Source: Vibrio parahaemolyticus
GTDB lineage: Bacteria > Pseudomonadota > Gammaproteobacteria > Enterobacterales > Vibrionaceae
Reading direction: 5' to 3'
Length of the DNA stretch: 64,000 nt
Assembly: GCF_900460535.1 (NCBI RefSeq)
Contig: NZ_UHIL01000001.1
Location: 1,674,001-1,738,000 of the forward strand
The translations under genes and the position numbers were made by a program. This document shows positions 17,740 through 26,045 of this stretch, piece after piece. Position 1 is the first letter of the stretch; each line of letters opens with the position of its first letter. The notes under the pieces were generated by a model that saw nothing but the letters and a program-made list of their open reading frames with translations, had not been told where the DNA came from and searched no databases.

Positions 17740-17764
17740 AGAAGATCTCGAAATGAGCTCTTCT
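17740..17764 (+). other. Hairpin between tssL and the PAAR-like effector gene
   Basis: AGAAGATCTC, loop GAAAT and GAGCTCTTCT form a 10-bp stem with one mismatch just after the tssL stop. It is not followed by a clear T tract, so it may be an mRNA-stabilising or weak attenuating structure rather than a full terminator. Confidence 0.5.
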
Positions 17765-17886
17765 GCCAGTTTTAAGGTTTATTGTGAATATCACTAGCGA
17801 TTTAGTGAAATTCACTAGTCATTTGGAGGGATTGCAATGTGCGATCTCTTTTATTATTCAATCAACAAAATTCAAATGGATTGGTT

Positions 17887-20800
17887 ATGGGCGTAACAGT
17901 TGGTGCAAATGGACTTTCGATAGTTCATAAAGGCTCAGGTGGTGAAGCGAATGCAACGCTCCCAGATGTTTGTTTAACGAAGGTCGGCAAGCCGATCGTT
18001 CCTATCCCTTATGGCAACAATGCTAAATCTGCAGACCTTGCTGGTGGCACTACGACTATCTCTATGGATGGTGGCAACAGTGTCGCGATCAAAGGTAGTA
18101 CGTTTTCAAAAAGTACCGGTGATGCGGGTGGCGATAAAAAAGGCGTAGCATCCGGCACCATAGAAGCCGAAGCAAAATTCATCTCAGCCTCACCAACGGT
18201 TAAGTTTGAAGGTAAGGGCGTATGTCGCCTGTCCGATCAAATGACCATGAACAAAGCTAACACTATGTGTCTTAGTGGCGCACAAAACCCATCGGTCTCT
18301 GTGACGGAAGAGCAGGAAGGGACGTATACGCTGGATATAGAGTGCCGCTATCCTGATGGAGAACCTCTTGCTAATGCGAAGTTTAAGGTTTTTGACGGGA
18401 ATAATGCTGAAATAGGAAGTGGAATACTTGATTCTAATGGGCGCAGTAGTGTGTCCTCTTTACCCCCAGGTGAGTGCTATGTCGTCTACGAGGAAGATTC
18501 AAGAAAATATGAAGCTAAAACATCTCGTGGCTTAAATGGACATAAATATGAGTGGAGCGATGACGAGCTCTTTGCCCATTGTGCAAAAGAAAAACTCCCG
18601 TTTTGGGAGCCTAGAAGTGTCGACAGCGTCCGTAGTACTTGGGGTGTTTTTGACGAAAACTTAGGTTCAGATAAAGACTTTATCTCAATGTTAGCAACGG
18701 AAGTAAGAGCGCATTTTGAGTATGAGTTAACAGAGAAAGAAGCGAATGATATCTCGCAAAATATCGCGCTACTATTTGGCACAAACGATGATTATTCTGT
18801 AGTAGCAAACGAATTGATAGCTCAAGTCGCACCAATCATTGATAAAAACGGTGTAACGCTTAACTTATTACATTCCATACACGAAGATGAATCGCATAAC
18901 AATATACTGGCTCTGTTGAGGCAGCAAGGATACGGTGATTCAGAGAAGTATTTAAAAGAATTAAACTGGAGTAACTGGACAAAGTTAATCTCTGGGCAGC
19001 TTGACACCATACTGAGCAAAGTTGTTCAACGATTTGATACTCTGTCAAAATACGCGTCGATGAAGGGGTATCAAGTTGCTTACGAAACGTTGCAGGTTCA
19101 AGCAAAAAGTGCCAACGAAGTAAAAGCAAAACTACCAGATATCACCGCTTCAGGTATGGAGAAGCTGCAAGAGAAAAGTTCAAAACTGATTTCTAACGGT
19201 GCAAAGCCAAAAGTTGTGAATACCTTTTCTAATGGACAAACGACTCAGTCCGAAAAAGTATCAGATGTTGTACACGCAGAAAGAACACTACCAGTACCTT
19301 TTGCATTGGAGTTGTGTTACGACGACAAAGAAAAAACACCAGTATCAAATGTACCTTATAAACTCACTTATAGTAGTGGTGAGGTCTTCGAAGGCCTACT
19401 TAATGGTAAAGGGATCGCAAGTGTTTATGGGGTTCCTCAGCACGAAGTGCCGAAAATTGAGTTCGGTGATCCAGATAAAGCAGCCAAAGCCGAAGCGGAT
19501 CGTCCGGCGCAGTTAGACGTGCTAAAAGAGGAAATCAAAAAGTATGCCGATTATCTTGTAAAAGAAACCATTGCTTACAACGCTACCCAACCAAGCCCTC
19601 AGAAAGAGTTACTTGAAGAGCTAAAGGCGCAAACTGAAGAAGAATTAAACGAACTTCGAGCGAGAAAAGCCGAGTTAGACAGTGCGTCGACGACAGAATA
19701 CCTTTGGGAAATGGCTAAGTCATCAATCGAAGGGGTGGGAGATGGTGTAACAAACTATGTGCCTGACTTTGGAGAGATTGGCGATTACCTAGATGCTCTA
19801 GATATTGACCTCAGCGTATTAATTTATGCCATTACGACCGGTGATATCGATGAGCTAGAAGAAGCGTTGAAAAGGGTTGATCGAGGGGCTCTGTACTTAC
19901 AAGAGGCGACTGAAGCAATGGAGCGGTTACTTCTTATCATTTCTGATCAGGAAATTAGAGAATATCTGCTAACTATTCCTCAGCTATATCTGGACGCATT
20001 ACCTGCAGATGAAGCGGTGAAATATAGCCTATCCCTAGCGACTCAAAAGGGTATTGATGGAGCGATAGTAGTTGGCGGGACTGCTGCCGGTACTGCCGCT
20101 GGCGGTGTCGGTGGCCCCGCAATGGCTGTCTTATTGACAGGTGCAACGACAGCGAGATCGTCTGGGAAAGTCATAGAGCGTTTAGTAAAAGTTCTGAATG
20201 ATGTGGTTGCAGGTAAGAAGCATTCGAAAAATAACCACAAAGAAAAACCCAAAGACGATGAAACAGAGCTAGATAAAATCTGCCCGATTTGTAGAGACTC
20301 TAAATGCAAAAACCGAAAAAGGTTGAAAAAAGGGAAAGGTCAGAATAAAAAAGGTGGATATTTGGATGCGATGGAAAAGGCTTATCGGAGCAAAGGTAAA
20401 TCCTATCCCGAGGGACATGATTGGTATGTAGGAACAGGCTCGTTAGAAGTTCACCATGTTATCCCGCTAGAAGCAGTTAGCGATGACGTATTTAAAGAGC
20501 TTTTTGATGATTTTAGTTATGATATCAATGATGTACATAACTTGGTGGCTCTTCCTGGAATAATGGAACTAGCTTGTGAGCTGGGTGTTCAGCGACATCA
20601 GGGAAATCACGCACAAGGTATGGCGCTGAGTGAAAACGAAAAAGCTCTAAGCATACTTGAGGGCCATGAAACTAATGCCCGTCACGAAAATATAAAGAGC
20701 TTTAACAGAAAGTTATTTAAGACCACTCAAGGTAAAGAATTGCGTTATCCGAAAGCGGCTAAAAAACAGGTTTTAGATTTAAAAGACCGTGTCGAGGATG

Positions 20801-21078
20801 GTTTTCTGTGTAAATACGCTGATAATACAAAGAAAGTCAATATGATGTTTGAGCGTGAAATGAAAAAGCACAGTAAAATAATTCTTGGATATATCCAAGA
20901 TTTTACTTGGACGATTGCTTACGACGGACGAGATTATCGTCAAGGAGGGCCTGGTTGTAGTAATGTTTCAACAATCAAGCAGAAGCGAAAAGGATTACAA
21001 CGAGCTAACTTCTGTGAAACTCGAGATCATGGTTTCGGCCTAGGGCGATTTAACGGCACATTAGAATTAGGAAAATAG
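17887..21078 (+). CDS. T6SS specialised effector: PAAR-like (DUF4150) carrier with C-terminal AHH-type nuclease
   Basis: The N-terminal 120 residues (VTVGANGLSIVHKGSGG, LTKVGKPIVPIPYGN, AKFISASPTVKFEGKGVCRLSDQMTMNKANTMC split over this region) are a DUF4150/PAAR-like tip domain that sits on the VgrG spike. A Ig/transthyretin-like repeat, a long helical linker and a glycine-rich hydrophobic stretch (nt about 20070-20140) follow. A Cys pair (CPICRDSKC, from residue 799) precedes the toxin: LEVHHVIPLEA (His856/857) and VQRHQGNHAQG (His near 904) fit the AHH branch of HNH/endonuclease VII nucleases, so DNA cleavage in rival cells is expected. The frame opens at GTG 17839, but the family start MGVTVGANG is at ATG 17887. 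V. parahaemolyticus VP1415 occupies the equivalent position. Confidence 0.88.
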   Translation: MGVTVGANGLSIVHKGSGGEANATLPDVCLTKVGKPIVPIPYGNNAKSADLAGGTTTISMDGGNSVAIKGSTFSKSTGDAGGDKKGVASGTIEAEAKFISASPTVKFEGKGVCRLSDQMTMNKANTMCLSGAQNPSVSVTEEQEGTYTLDIECRYPDGEPLANAKFKVFDGNNAEIGSGILDSNGRSSVSSLPPGECYVVYEEDSRKYEAKTSRGLNGHKYEWSDDELFAHCAKEKLPFWEPRSVDSVRSTWGVFDENLGSDKDFISMLATEVRAHFEYELTEKEANDISQNIALLFGTNDDYSVVANELIAQVAPIIDKNGVTLNLLHSIHEDESHNNILALLRQQGYGDSEKYLKELNWSNWTKLISGQLDTILSKVVQRFDTLSKYASMKGYQVAYETLQVQAKSANEVKAKLPDITASGMEKLQEKSSKLISNGAKPKVVNTFSNGQTTQSEKVSDVVHAERTLPVPFALELCYDDKEKTPVSNVPYKLTYSSGEVFEGLLNGKGIASVYGVPQHEVPKIEFGDPDKAAKAEADRPAQLDVLKEEIKKYADYLVKETIAYNATQPSPQKELLEELKAQTEEELNELRARKAELDSASTTEYLWEMAKSSIEGVGDGVTNYVPDFGEIGDYLDALDIDLSVLIYAITTGDIDELEEALKRVDRGALYLQEATEAMERLLLIISDQEIREYLLTIPQLYLDALPADEAVKYSLSLATQKGIDGAIVVGGTAAGTAAGGVGGPAMAVLLTGATTARSSGKVIERLVKVLNDVVAGKKHSKNNHKEKPKDDETELDKICPICRDSKCKNRKRLKKGKGQNKKGGYLDAMEKAYRSKGKSYPEGHDWYVGTGSLEVHHVIPLEAVSDDVFKELFDDFSYDINDVHNLVALPGIMELACELGVQRHQGNHAQGMALSENEKALSILEGHETNARHENIKSFNRKLFKTTQGKELRYPKAAKKQVLDLKDRVEDGFLCKYADNTKKVNMMFEREMKKHSKIILGYIQDFTWTIAYDGRDYRQGGPGCSNVSTIKQKRKGLQRANFCETRDHGFGLGRFNGTLELGK
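17978..18330 (+). repeat. Carrier repeat, copy 1 (DUF4150 region)
   Basis: These 353 bases encode residues about 31-148 of the PAAR-like domain and match 22032-22384 without gaps and with few substitutions (offset 4054 bases). The identity falls sharply after the GACGTATACG end. The repeat is the likely crossover site for toxin-tip exchange. Confidence 0.9.
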
Positions 21079-21696
21079 ATGAAATACGATAACCAATATT
21101 ATTTACTGTGTGAGTCTGGCCATGCAGGTTTTCATATGCTTGGGCAGACTAAAGATTCTGATAAAGGATTAAGACACTTAATGGCAAAACGTTCCCTAAA
21201 GCGTGAAGTGACAGGCTTGGGAAAGGTTAGAGTATTTGAAGGAAACAAAAAGAATTTCTCCCCTTGTGATTATCACGAAATTGCAGAACAAATGGTATCC
21301 GATAAATTTAGACAGGTTTTATTGCCGTTTGAGTTTCCGGGGGTCGATTTTTATCCAACAGAAGTGACTAATGATGACAAAGTCTGGTCGGACTATTTCA
21401 TGATGCATATTTGGAATAATTATAGAGCCATACATCAAGGCCGTTCAGTCATAAAGGGCACATATGTTGAAAATGACTTTTTTTTAAGAGCATTGTCGTT
21501 AGATGAAACGCTGTTAGACAAGGTGCCTTTAGAAGAACGGCTCGTTTTTCGACTCCAAGAAAAACCACAATTTCTATTCCATGAAACAGTGGTTAATGCT
21601 CTAAAAGCGGCAAATCTTACCGGGGTTGGTTTCATAAGGGTTGACCAGTGGGGACCTGCTGCAATGTTTAGTGATGATGACTTCGGTGATTTATAG
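21079..21696 (+). CDS. Probable immunity protein for the first AHH effector
   Basis: The ATG follows the effector stop directly with no gap (TAGATG), the usual effector-immunity arrangement. The 205-residue protein has no signal peptide, fitting a cytoplasmic inhibitor of a nuclease. Its C-terminal half (DKVPLEERLVFRLQEKPQFL, then FHETVVNALKAANLTGVGF) resembles the DUF1629/Imm11-like group and also matches the immunity-like proteins encoded at 24803 and 26046, although the N-terminal half is different. The match of inhibitor to toxin is inferred from position. Confidence 0.8.
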   Translation: MKYDNQYYLLCESGHAGFHMLGQTKDSDKGLRHLMAKRSLKREVTGLGKVRVFEGNKKNFSPCDYHEIAEQMVSDKFRQVLLPFEFPGVDFYPTEVTNDDKVWSDYFMMHIWNNYRAIHQGRSVIKGTYVENDFFLRALSLDETLLDKVPLEERLVFRLQEKPQFLFHETVVNALKAANLTGVGFIRVDQWGPAAMFSDDDFGDL

Positions 21697-21812
21697 GTTT
21701 TTTTGCTTCTCTGAATCTTCGCTTATATGACAAAGTAGGTGTACTTCTGTGGCAAAGAGCAATATTGGTTTTCCTCATCATCGAGAGATACAAAACTCAG
21801 ATGGGTAAATAA

Positions 21813-21923
21813 CATGAAATATTATCGAATGATGAGGGTGGGTTGTATTTATCTGAAGCTCTAGTTAATGCATTAATTAGCTTTAAACCAATAACGGTGA
21901 TGCATAGACAGTTGAGCTTATGA
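21813..21923 (+). pseudogene. C-terminal fragment of an immunity-type gene
   Basis: Read in frame from after a TAA, the translation HEILSNDEGGLYLSEALVNA followed by LISFKPITVMHRQLSL and a stop resembles the C-termini of the neighbouring immunity proteins, for example the pattern EEDFGLVFIHQSVIDLL at 24803-25291. It has no start or N-terminus and is followed 30 bases later by the same terminator hairpin that ends the intact immunity genes. It is probably the remnant of a lost effector-immunity cassette. Confidence 0.6.
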
Positions 21924-21952
21924 GCTATCTTCCGGACAAGTCAAATACAATA

Positions 21953-21972
21953 AGCGCCGAAAGGCGCTTTTT
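21953..21972 (+). terminator. Module-end terminator, copy 1
   Basis: AGCGCC-GAAA-GGCGCT with a T5 tract. The same stem, loop and tail recur at 25294 and 26540, each just after an immunity-type gene end. Confidence 0.88.
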
Positions 21973-22031
21973 CATTTAATACTAGATTTAATCTATAAAT
22001 CATGTAAACACACCTTCTTAAGTGTTTTTTC

Positions 22032-22384
22032 CGAAGGTCGGCAAGCCGATCGTTCCTATCCCTTCTAACAACATAGCTAAATAAAAAGATCTTGTTGGTG
22101 GCACTACGACTATCTCTATGGATGGCGGCAGCAGTGTCGCGGTCAAAGGCAGTACTTTTTCAAAAAGTACCGGTGATGCGGGCGGCGATAAAAAAGGCGT
22201 CGCATCCGGCACGATAGAAGCCGAAGCAAAGTTCATTTCAGCCTCACCAACGGTTAAGTTTGAAGGTAAGGGCGTATGTCGCCTGTCCGATCAAATGACA
22301 ATGAACAAAGCCAATACCATGTGTCTTGGCGGCGCACAAAATCCATCGGTTTCTGTTACGGAAGATCAGGAAGGGACGTATACG
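22032..22384 (+). repeat. Carrier repeat, copy 2 (broken DUF4150 region)
   Basis: A 353-base copy of 17978-18330. It keeps the PAAR-like coding sequence but lacks the first 30 codons and has an in-frame TAA at 22082-22084 where copy 1 has TCT, so the carrier cannot be made in full from this copy. Confidence 0.9.
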
Positions 22385-23458
22385 GTTGATTTGTACCTCT
22401 CTTACTCAGACGGTGAGCCCGTTCAAGGTGCAACTTACACTCTAACCGACCAATCTGGCGCCGTATTTGAAGGAACATTAGACAACAACGGTAAGGCTTC
22501 GGTCGGTGGCGTTGCTCCGGGTGAGTTTGCCATAGAGTACGGTGAGGACAGTCGCGACTTTATGCCGAATGTGTCAACTAAGACCAACCCAAACTTCAAT
22601 CCAAGTGCGAACGCTCAACTGATCATTGAAGAAACAAAGAAAGGTGAAGTTGGCTTCTGGGAAAATGCTTGGACGCGAATGTCTGGTGCCGCCAGTTGGA
22701 TTTGGGGCGTGATTCTTGGTGATTTCAACGATGACGCTTCTGTAGAGCAGATCATCGCCAATACAGCGCTGACGATGATTCCTGTTGTCGACCAAGCCGC
22801 TGACGTGCGCGATTTATCTGCGAACATTATGACTTTGTTGAGTGAAGAAGAGCGTGATAAGCCCGAAAACTGGTTAGCGCTTTCACTTACCCTTGTCGGC
22901 TGCGTTCCTATATTTGGTAGTGCAGTCAAAGGTACTTGTAAAGTTGCGCTAAAAGGCGGGAAAGGAACATCAAAGGATACTTTGCTGGCCGTTTTAAGAG
23001 GCATGGGTAAAGGCGATCCAGAAAAATTCTTACGTACGTTAGATTGGATAGATTATGCGAAACAAACCAGCCAGATTGTTAGCGATGTTCTAAAACCTTG
23101 TATTGAAGTGGTCACCGAGTTGGCTTCATACGCAAACAGAATGGGTGCAGATGAGCTCGGAGCGTATTTCCTGAAGTTAGCGGATGAGGTGAAAATCATC
23201 GACAAGATGGTACCTGACAAACTAAAAGAAGCGATGGGCGAGTTTGATGACCTTTTTGCTCGCATCTTAGGTAAGGGCGAGAAAACGTACCCAGCAAAAG
23301 TAAAACATAATACTGGTGAGTCTGCTCAGTCAGGAAAGAACTCTGCGAAGGCAAATGAGGACAAAGGGGCTAAAACAGTTCGTTGTAGAGTCTGTAAGCG
23401 GGCAATTGCCGATAAACGACATAAGAAAAAATGTGTCCTTCCAGGAAGGAAAAAATGA
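22118..23458 (+). CDS. Truncated second PAAR-like effector carrier (orphan module)
   Basis: The longest frame starts at an ATG inside the PAAR-like repeat with no ribosome binding site; the first 60-odd residues of the domain are missing and an in-frame TAA lies at 22082. After the repeat comes an Ig-like segment (EPVQGATYTLTDQSGAVFEG) and a pretoxin-type region with IPVVDQAADVRDLSANI and LTLVGCVPIFGSAVKG, known from polymorphic toxins. The C-terminus has a Cys/His cluster (CRVCKRAIADKRHKKKC) at the place where effector 1 has its Cys motif just before the nuclease. The stop overlaps the next ORF as ATGA after A6. Likely silent as it stands, but able to replace the C-terminus of effector 1 by recombination. 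Confidence 0.75.
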   Translation: MDGGSSVAVKGSTFSKSTGDAGGDKKGVASGTIEAEAKFISASPTVKFEGKGVCRLSDQMTMNKANTMCLGGAQNPSVSVTEDQEGTYTVDLYLSYSDGEPVQGATYTLTDQSGAVFEGTLDNNGKASVGGVAPGEFAIEYGEDSRDFMPNVSTKTNPNFNPSANAQLIIEETKKGEVGFWENAWTRMSGAASWIWGVILGDFNDDASVEQIIANTALTMIPVVDQAADVRDLSANIMTLLSEEERDKPENWLALSLTLVGCVPIFGSAVKGTCKVALKGGKGTSKDTLLAVLRGMGKGDPEKFLRTLDWIDYAKQTSQIVSDVLKPCIEVVTELASYANRMGADELGAYFLKLADEVKIIDKMVPDKLKEAMGEFDDLFARILGKGEKTYPAKVKHNTGESAQSGKNSAKANEDKGAKTVRCRVCKRAIADKRHKKKCVLPGRKK

Positions 23459-24207
23459 GTATGAGCAATAACGGTTTTTCTCGACATGTTTCTGGTGAAG
23501 CATTACTAAAGGCCAATCATATATTAGCTGAAAAATGTGATTGTCCTCTTACTGGACATCATCTGATTAGCTTTAATTTGTTCGACAAGCTATCAACTCA
23601 GCGAATAGAACAGATGCGAAACAAAGAATACAGTTGGAACAGTTTAGACAATATAGGAATACTTCCCAGCAGTGACAAAAGTACAGCTAAAAAGGTTGCG
23701 TGCAAATATCGATTGCCTTGGCATTCTAGCGGTCATACGGGTAGAAATACAGTAAGTAAACTTAATCTTAAGAGTGATGAACAAGTGTACTCTAATGCAG
23801 AGCCTACCTCGATGTTAAATGGAGGGAATCCAATGAAGAGGGCTAGTATGCTAAACAAAGACAAAAATAAGATTAAAGCATATCCTTCTAAAGCCTATCA
23901 TAAGTTTGTAAAGCAAGAATTGCTAGAGACGTTGGAAAAGCTACACTGTGAAATGCCACCTACTCTATATCGAAAAGAATTGAATGATCTTTCGGAAAGA
24001 ATTTGTGACATGATAAGTGAATTTACGATATTGCTTCACAATACAGGAGATGACTTTTCTCCAAAAGGAAATGGTTGTAGAAGCTCAGATTGTCAGCAAA
24101 GAACACACAAAAATACAACTTGGCCGGAGATAGAAGAAATATGGAGTGGACTTTTTTATAAGAAATCCCTTAAGTTCAATTATCTAAAGGTTGCTAGTAA
24201 ATTATAG
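23455..24207 (+). CDS. AHH-type nuclease toxin domain, separate ORF of module 2
   Basis: The 250-residue protein carries the AHH-nuclease pattern of the HNH/endonuclease VII superfamily: CPLTGHHLISFNLF (His35/36), SLDNIGILPS, YRLPWHSSGHTG (His90, His94) and AYHKFVKQELLETLEKLH. In fused effectors this domain directly follows the pretoxin and Cys motif. ATG 23455 overlaps the upstream stop (ATGA) and has a strong AGGAAGGA ribosome binding site, so independent or coupled translation is plausible; a second ATG is at 23461. A -1 shift on the A6 run would fuse it to the upstream carrier. Nuclease activity is inferred from the motif only. Confidence 0.78.
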   Translation: MSMSNNGFSRHVSGEALLKANHILAEKCDCPLTGHHLISFNLFDKLSTQRIEQMRNKEYSWNSLDNIGILPSSDKSTAKKVACKYRLPWHSSGHTGRNTVSKLNLKSDEQVYSNAEPTSMLNGGNPMKRASMLNKDKNKIKAYPSKAYHKFVKQELLETLEKLHCEMPPTLYRKELNDLSERICDMISEFTILLHNTGDDFSPKGNGCRSSDCQQRTHKNTTWPEIEEIWSGLFYKKSLKFNYLKVASKL

Positions 24208-24214
24208 GTTTGAG

Positions 24215-24781
24215 ATGGAAATAGCATACATAAATGAGGACTTTAACGAGGGTGAATCATTATTTACTGCCGTTGATAGTCGGTCGTCTTTCTATGATGA
24301 TAATGATTTCACTCCCACTTCTTGTAAAAGTGAGATTGTGTGGAAAGATGATGATATCTATGAAATTGAAGCATTAGATTTAATCAGAGGTGGTGCTTTT
24401 AATGTCACTAAGCCTATTGCTGAACTAATTATGAGTTTCGACCCATACGGCGTTGAAGTTTATCCCGCAAAATTAACCTGTTCCGGAGACGGAGTGTTAA
24501 CTGAGCGCTACATAATAGCAGTAGATAACTTAGTAGATGTTGTTGATTATGATAAAAGCATAAAAGTGACTGACGTAACTACTCGTTTTTACTTATCTGA
24601 TGAAAAGATCAAGGAACTTCCGGATAGCAAGAGGCACGTTTTTAAACCTGTCGGAATGACAAAAACGTTCTTCTCAATCGAGTTGTTTGAAGCGCTTGTC
24701 CGTTTAGATGAGGAGGGTAAAATAAATACTAGTATCGTTGCCTTTTCATTTGATACATCCGAAGAGACGCCCCGAGTCTAG
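24215..24781 (+). CDS. Immunity-like protein A1 of module 2
   Basis: The start ATG 24215 lies 8 bases after the toxin stop with AGG upstream; an in-frame TTG at 24191 lies inside the toxin gene and is less likely. The protein (188 residues) is acidic and cytoplasmic and shares the pattern AELIMSFDPYGVEVYPAKL ... YIIAVDNLVDVVD with its paralogue at 25462-26037. The fold resembles DUF1629-type immunity proteins. Position right after a nuclease toxin indicates it protects the producer; which of A1 and B1 binds the toxin is not visible. Confidence 0.72.
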   Translation: MEIAYINEDFNEGESLFTAVDSRSSFYDDNDFTPTSCKSEIVWKDDDIYEIEALDLIRGGAFNVTKPIAELIMSFDPYGVEVYPAKLTCSGDGVLTERYIIAVDNLVDVVDYDKSIKVTDVTTRFYLSDEKIKELPDSKRHVFKPVGMTKTFFSIELFEALVRLDEEGKINTSIVAFSFDTSEETPRV

Positions 24782-24802
24782 TGTAAGTAGGTAAATATAA
24801 TA

Positions 24803-25291
24803 ATGACTAACTATATAGTTTTATCTAAACAATCTCTGACTGACTTCCCATTCCAGCAAAGCCCTAAGCCAATAGTGCCAGTAGAGCCTGATCTGCTTTT
24901 GGAAATGACTTTTTCTCCGAAGCTGTTTATCATCAGTGATATTGCGTCAAAAGTAGAGAAACTGGTCGTACACGGAGTAGAGTGGTTAGATGCTCGCGTG
25001 GATTGTTCTCCAAGCCAACCAACAGATGATCAAATTAAAGTTTACGAAGATTATCGAATGCCTTATATCCATCAAACTTATAAATTGACGGACAAAGAAA
25101 AACAATACGGCAAGTTGAACTGGTTAGACATCGAGTCGACAGAATTTGACTTTTCTAAATTAGAAAATATTCCCTTAGAAGAACGATTAATATTTAAGCT
25201 AGAAGAAGACTTTGGCTTAGTGTTTATTCACCAGAGTGTGATTGACCTTCTTAAAAAAGACGTCAAAGACGTTTGGGTAAGAGATGTATAA
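24803..25291 (+). CDS. Immunity-like protein B1 of module 2
   Basis: The 162-residue protein starts MTNYIVLSKQSLTDFPFQQS and ends with IPLEERLIFKLEEDFGLVFI, HQSVIDLLKKDVKDVWVRDV, the C-terminal pattern shared with the immunity protein of effector 1. From 24843 on, the gene is nearly identical to the one at 26046-26537 with a constant offset of 1246 bases. It is followed 3 bases after the stop by the conserved module terminator. No signal peptide. Confidence 0.7.
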   Translation: MTNYIVLSKQSLTDFPFQQSPKPIVPVEPDLLLEMTFSPKLFIISDIASKVEKLVVHGVEWLDARVDCSPSQPTDDQIKVYEDYRMPYIHQTYKLTDKEKQYGKLNWLDIESTEFDFSKLENIPLEERLIFKLEEDFGLVFIHQSVIDLLKKDVKDVWVRDV

Positions 25292-25313
25292 TTAGCGCCG
25301 AAAGGCGCTTTTT
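24843..25313 (+). repeat. 471-bp immunity-B repeat, copy 1
   Basis: Covers most of gene B1 and its terminator. It aligns with 26089-26559 with no gaps and only scattered substitutions, much closer than the A genes in front of them, so it is a recent duplication or gene conversion tract. Confidence 0.88.
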
Positions 25314-25314
25314 T
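25294..25314 (+). terminator. Module-end terminator, copy 2
   Basis: AGCGCC-GAAA-GGCGCT followed by T6, identical in stem and loop to the hairpins at 21953 and 26540. Confidence 0.88.
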
Positions 25315-25347
25315 ATTTGTCACAAGATGGAGTCTAAAGGTAGGAAA

Positions 25348-25449
25348 ATGAATCATTTTAATGACTAAGATAATACTCTTAGTACTATAGAAGTAAAAGC
25401 ATTTTGCTATAGTGGTCGTCGATTAAAAACAATCAAAGAACAAAAATAA
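25348..25449 (+). pseudogene. Decayed short gene remnant between immunity pairs
   Basis: A ribosome-binding-site-like AGGTAGGAAA precedes an ATG at 25348, but the frame stops after six codons (MNHFND) and then stays open to 25449 (DNTLSTIEVKAFCYSGRRL and KTIKEQK). It ends 12 bases before the next immunity gene, the place where a toxin C-terminus would be expected. It may be the scar of a lost toxin; the protein is not recognised. Confidence 0.4.
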
Positions 25450-25461
25450 AGTAGGGTATAT

Positions 25462-26037
25462 ATGTATTTTTCATTGATCTCCGAAAATTACTTCTTTTCA
25501 AGTGTTAACTTTGTTTCTGTAGATAACAGAGAGTCGTTGTACAGTACTAACCATTATCATCCAACTTCATCGATAAACCCTGTTGTGTGGGTGGATAGTG
25601 AAGGAGGAAGTATAAAAAACGTTGGACCGATAGTTGATTGTGGTGATTTATCGGTAAGTCGTCTATTTGCTGAAATCTTAATGAGTTTCGACCCTTTTGG
25701 TATTGAATATTATCCTTCTCAGCTGAAGTTGGAGGATGGAGAAGTACAGAATCGATACATTTTAGCTATCAATAATATTATAGATGTACTAGATGAAGAG
25801 CGTTCAGATATCGAAATCTCTCCAAGAAGCGGTGAACTGATAGTCCACGAATTATTTATTTCTGAAGAAAAGTTAAAGCAAATTCCGTTATCTAATAGAG
25901 TAGCATTTCGAGTAAAAGGTGCTGAAACGGCGATGTTTTTTTGTGAAGAATTGTTTGATGTGATTGACTTTATGTCAGAATTTGACTCTTTGAGAAAAGC
26001 TAAGATTAGCACTGATGACCTTGCTCCAAAGTTTTGA
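25462..26037 (+). CDS. Immunity-like protein A2 (paralogue of A1)
   Basis: ATG 25462 is preceded by AGGG. The 191-residue product keeps the A1 pattern (AEILMSFDPFGIEYYPSQL, NRYILAINNIIDVLDEE) but is diverged through most of its length, unlike the adjacent B genes. No toxin gene stands before it, so it is an orphan immunity gene, useful against toxins of other strains. Its stop lies 8 bases before the B2 start. Confidence 0.68.
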   Translation: MYFSLISENYFFSSVNFVSVDNRESLYSTNHYHPTSSINPVVWVDSEGGSIKNVGPIVDCGDLSVSRLFAEILMSFDPFGIEYYPSQLKLEDGEVQNRYILAINNIIDVLDEERSDIEISPRSGELIVHELFISEEKLKQIPLSNRVAFRVKGAETAMFFCEELFDVIDFMSEFDSLRKAKISTDDLAPKF

Positions 26038-26045
26038 GGCTTAAA

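Larger units (their letters stand above)
21697..22031 (+). other. Gene-poor scar region between the two effector modules
   Basis: No intact gene is present. It holds a decayed immunity-gene fragment (21813-21923), a conserved terminator hairpin (21953-21972) and, at its end, the join to the second carrier copy. A short frame from GTG 21748 (AKSNIGFPHHREIQNSDG) was not recognised. Confidence 0.7.

Noticed and set aside
17837..17900. ATG at 17837 as the start of the first effector
   Set aside because: It opens a different frame that stops at 17900. The family beginning MGVTVGANG is in the frame of ATG 17887.
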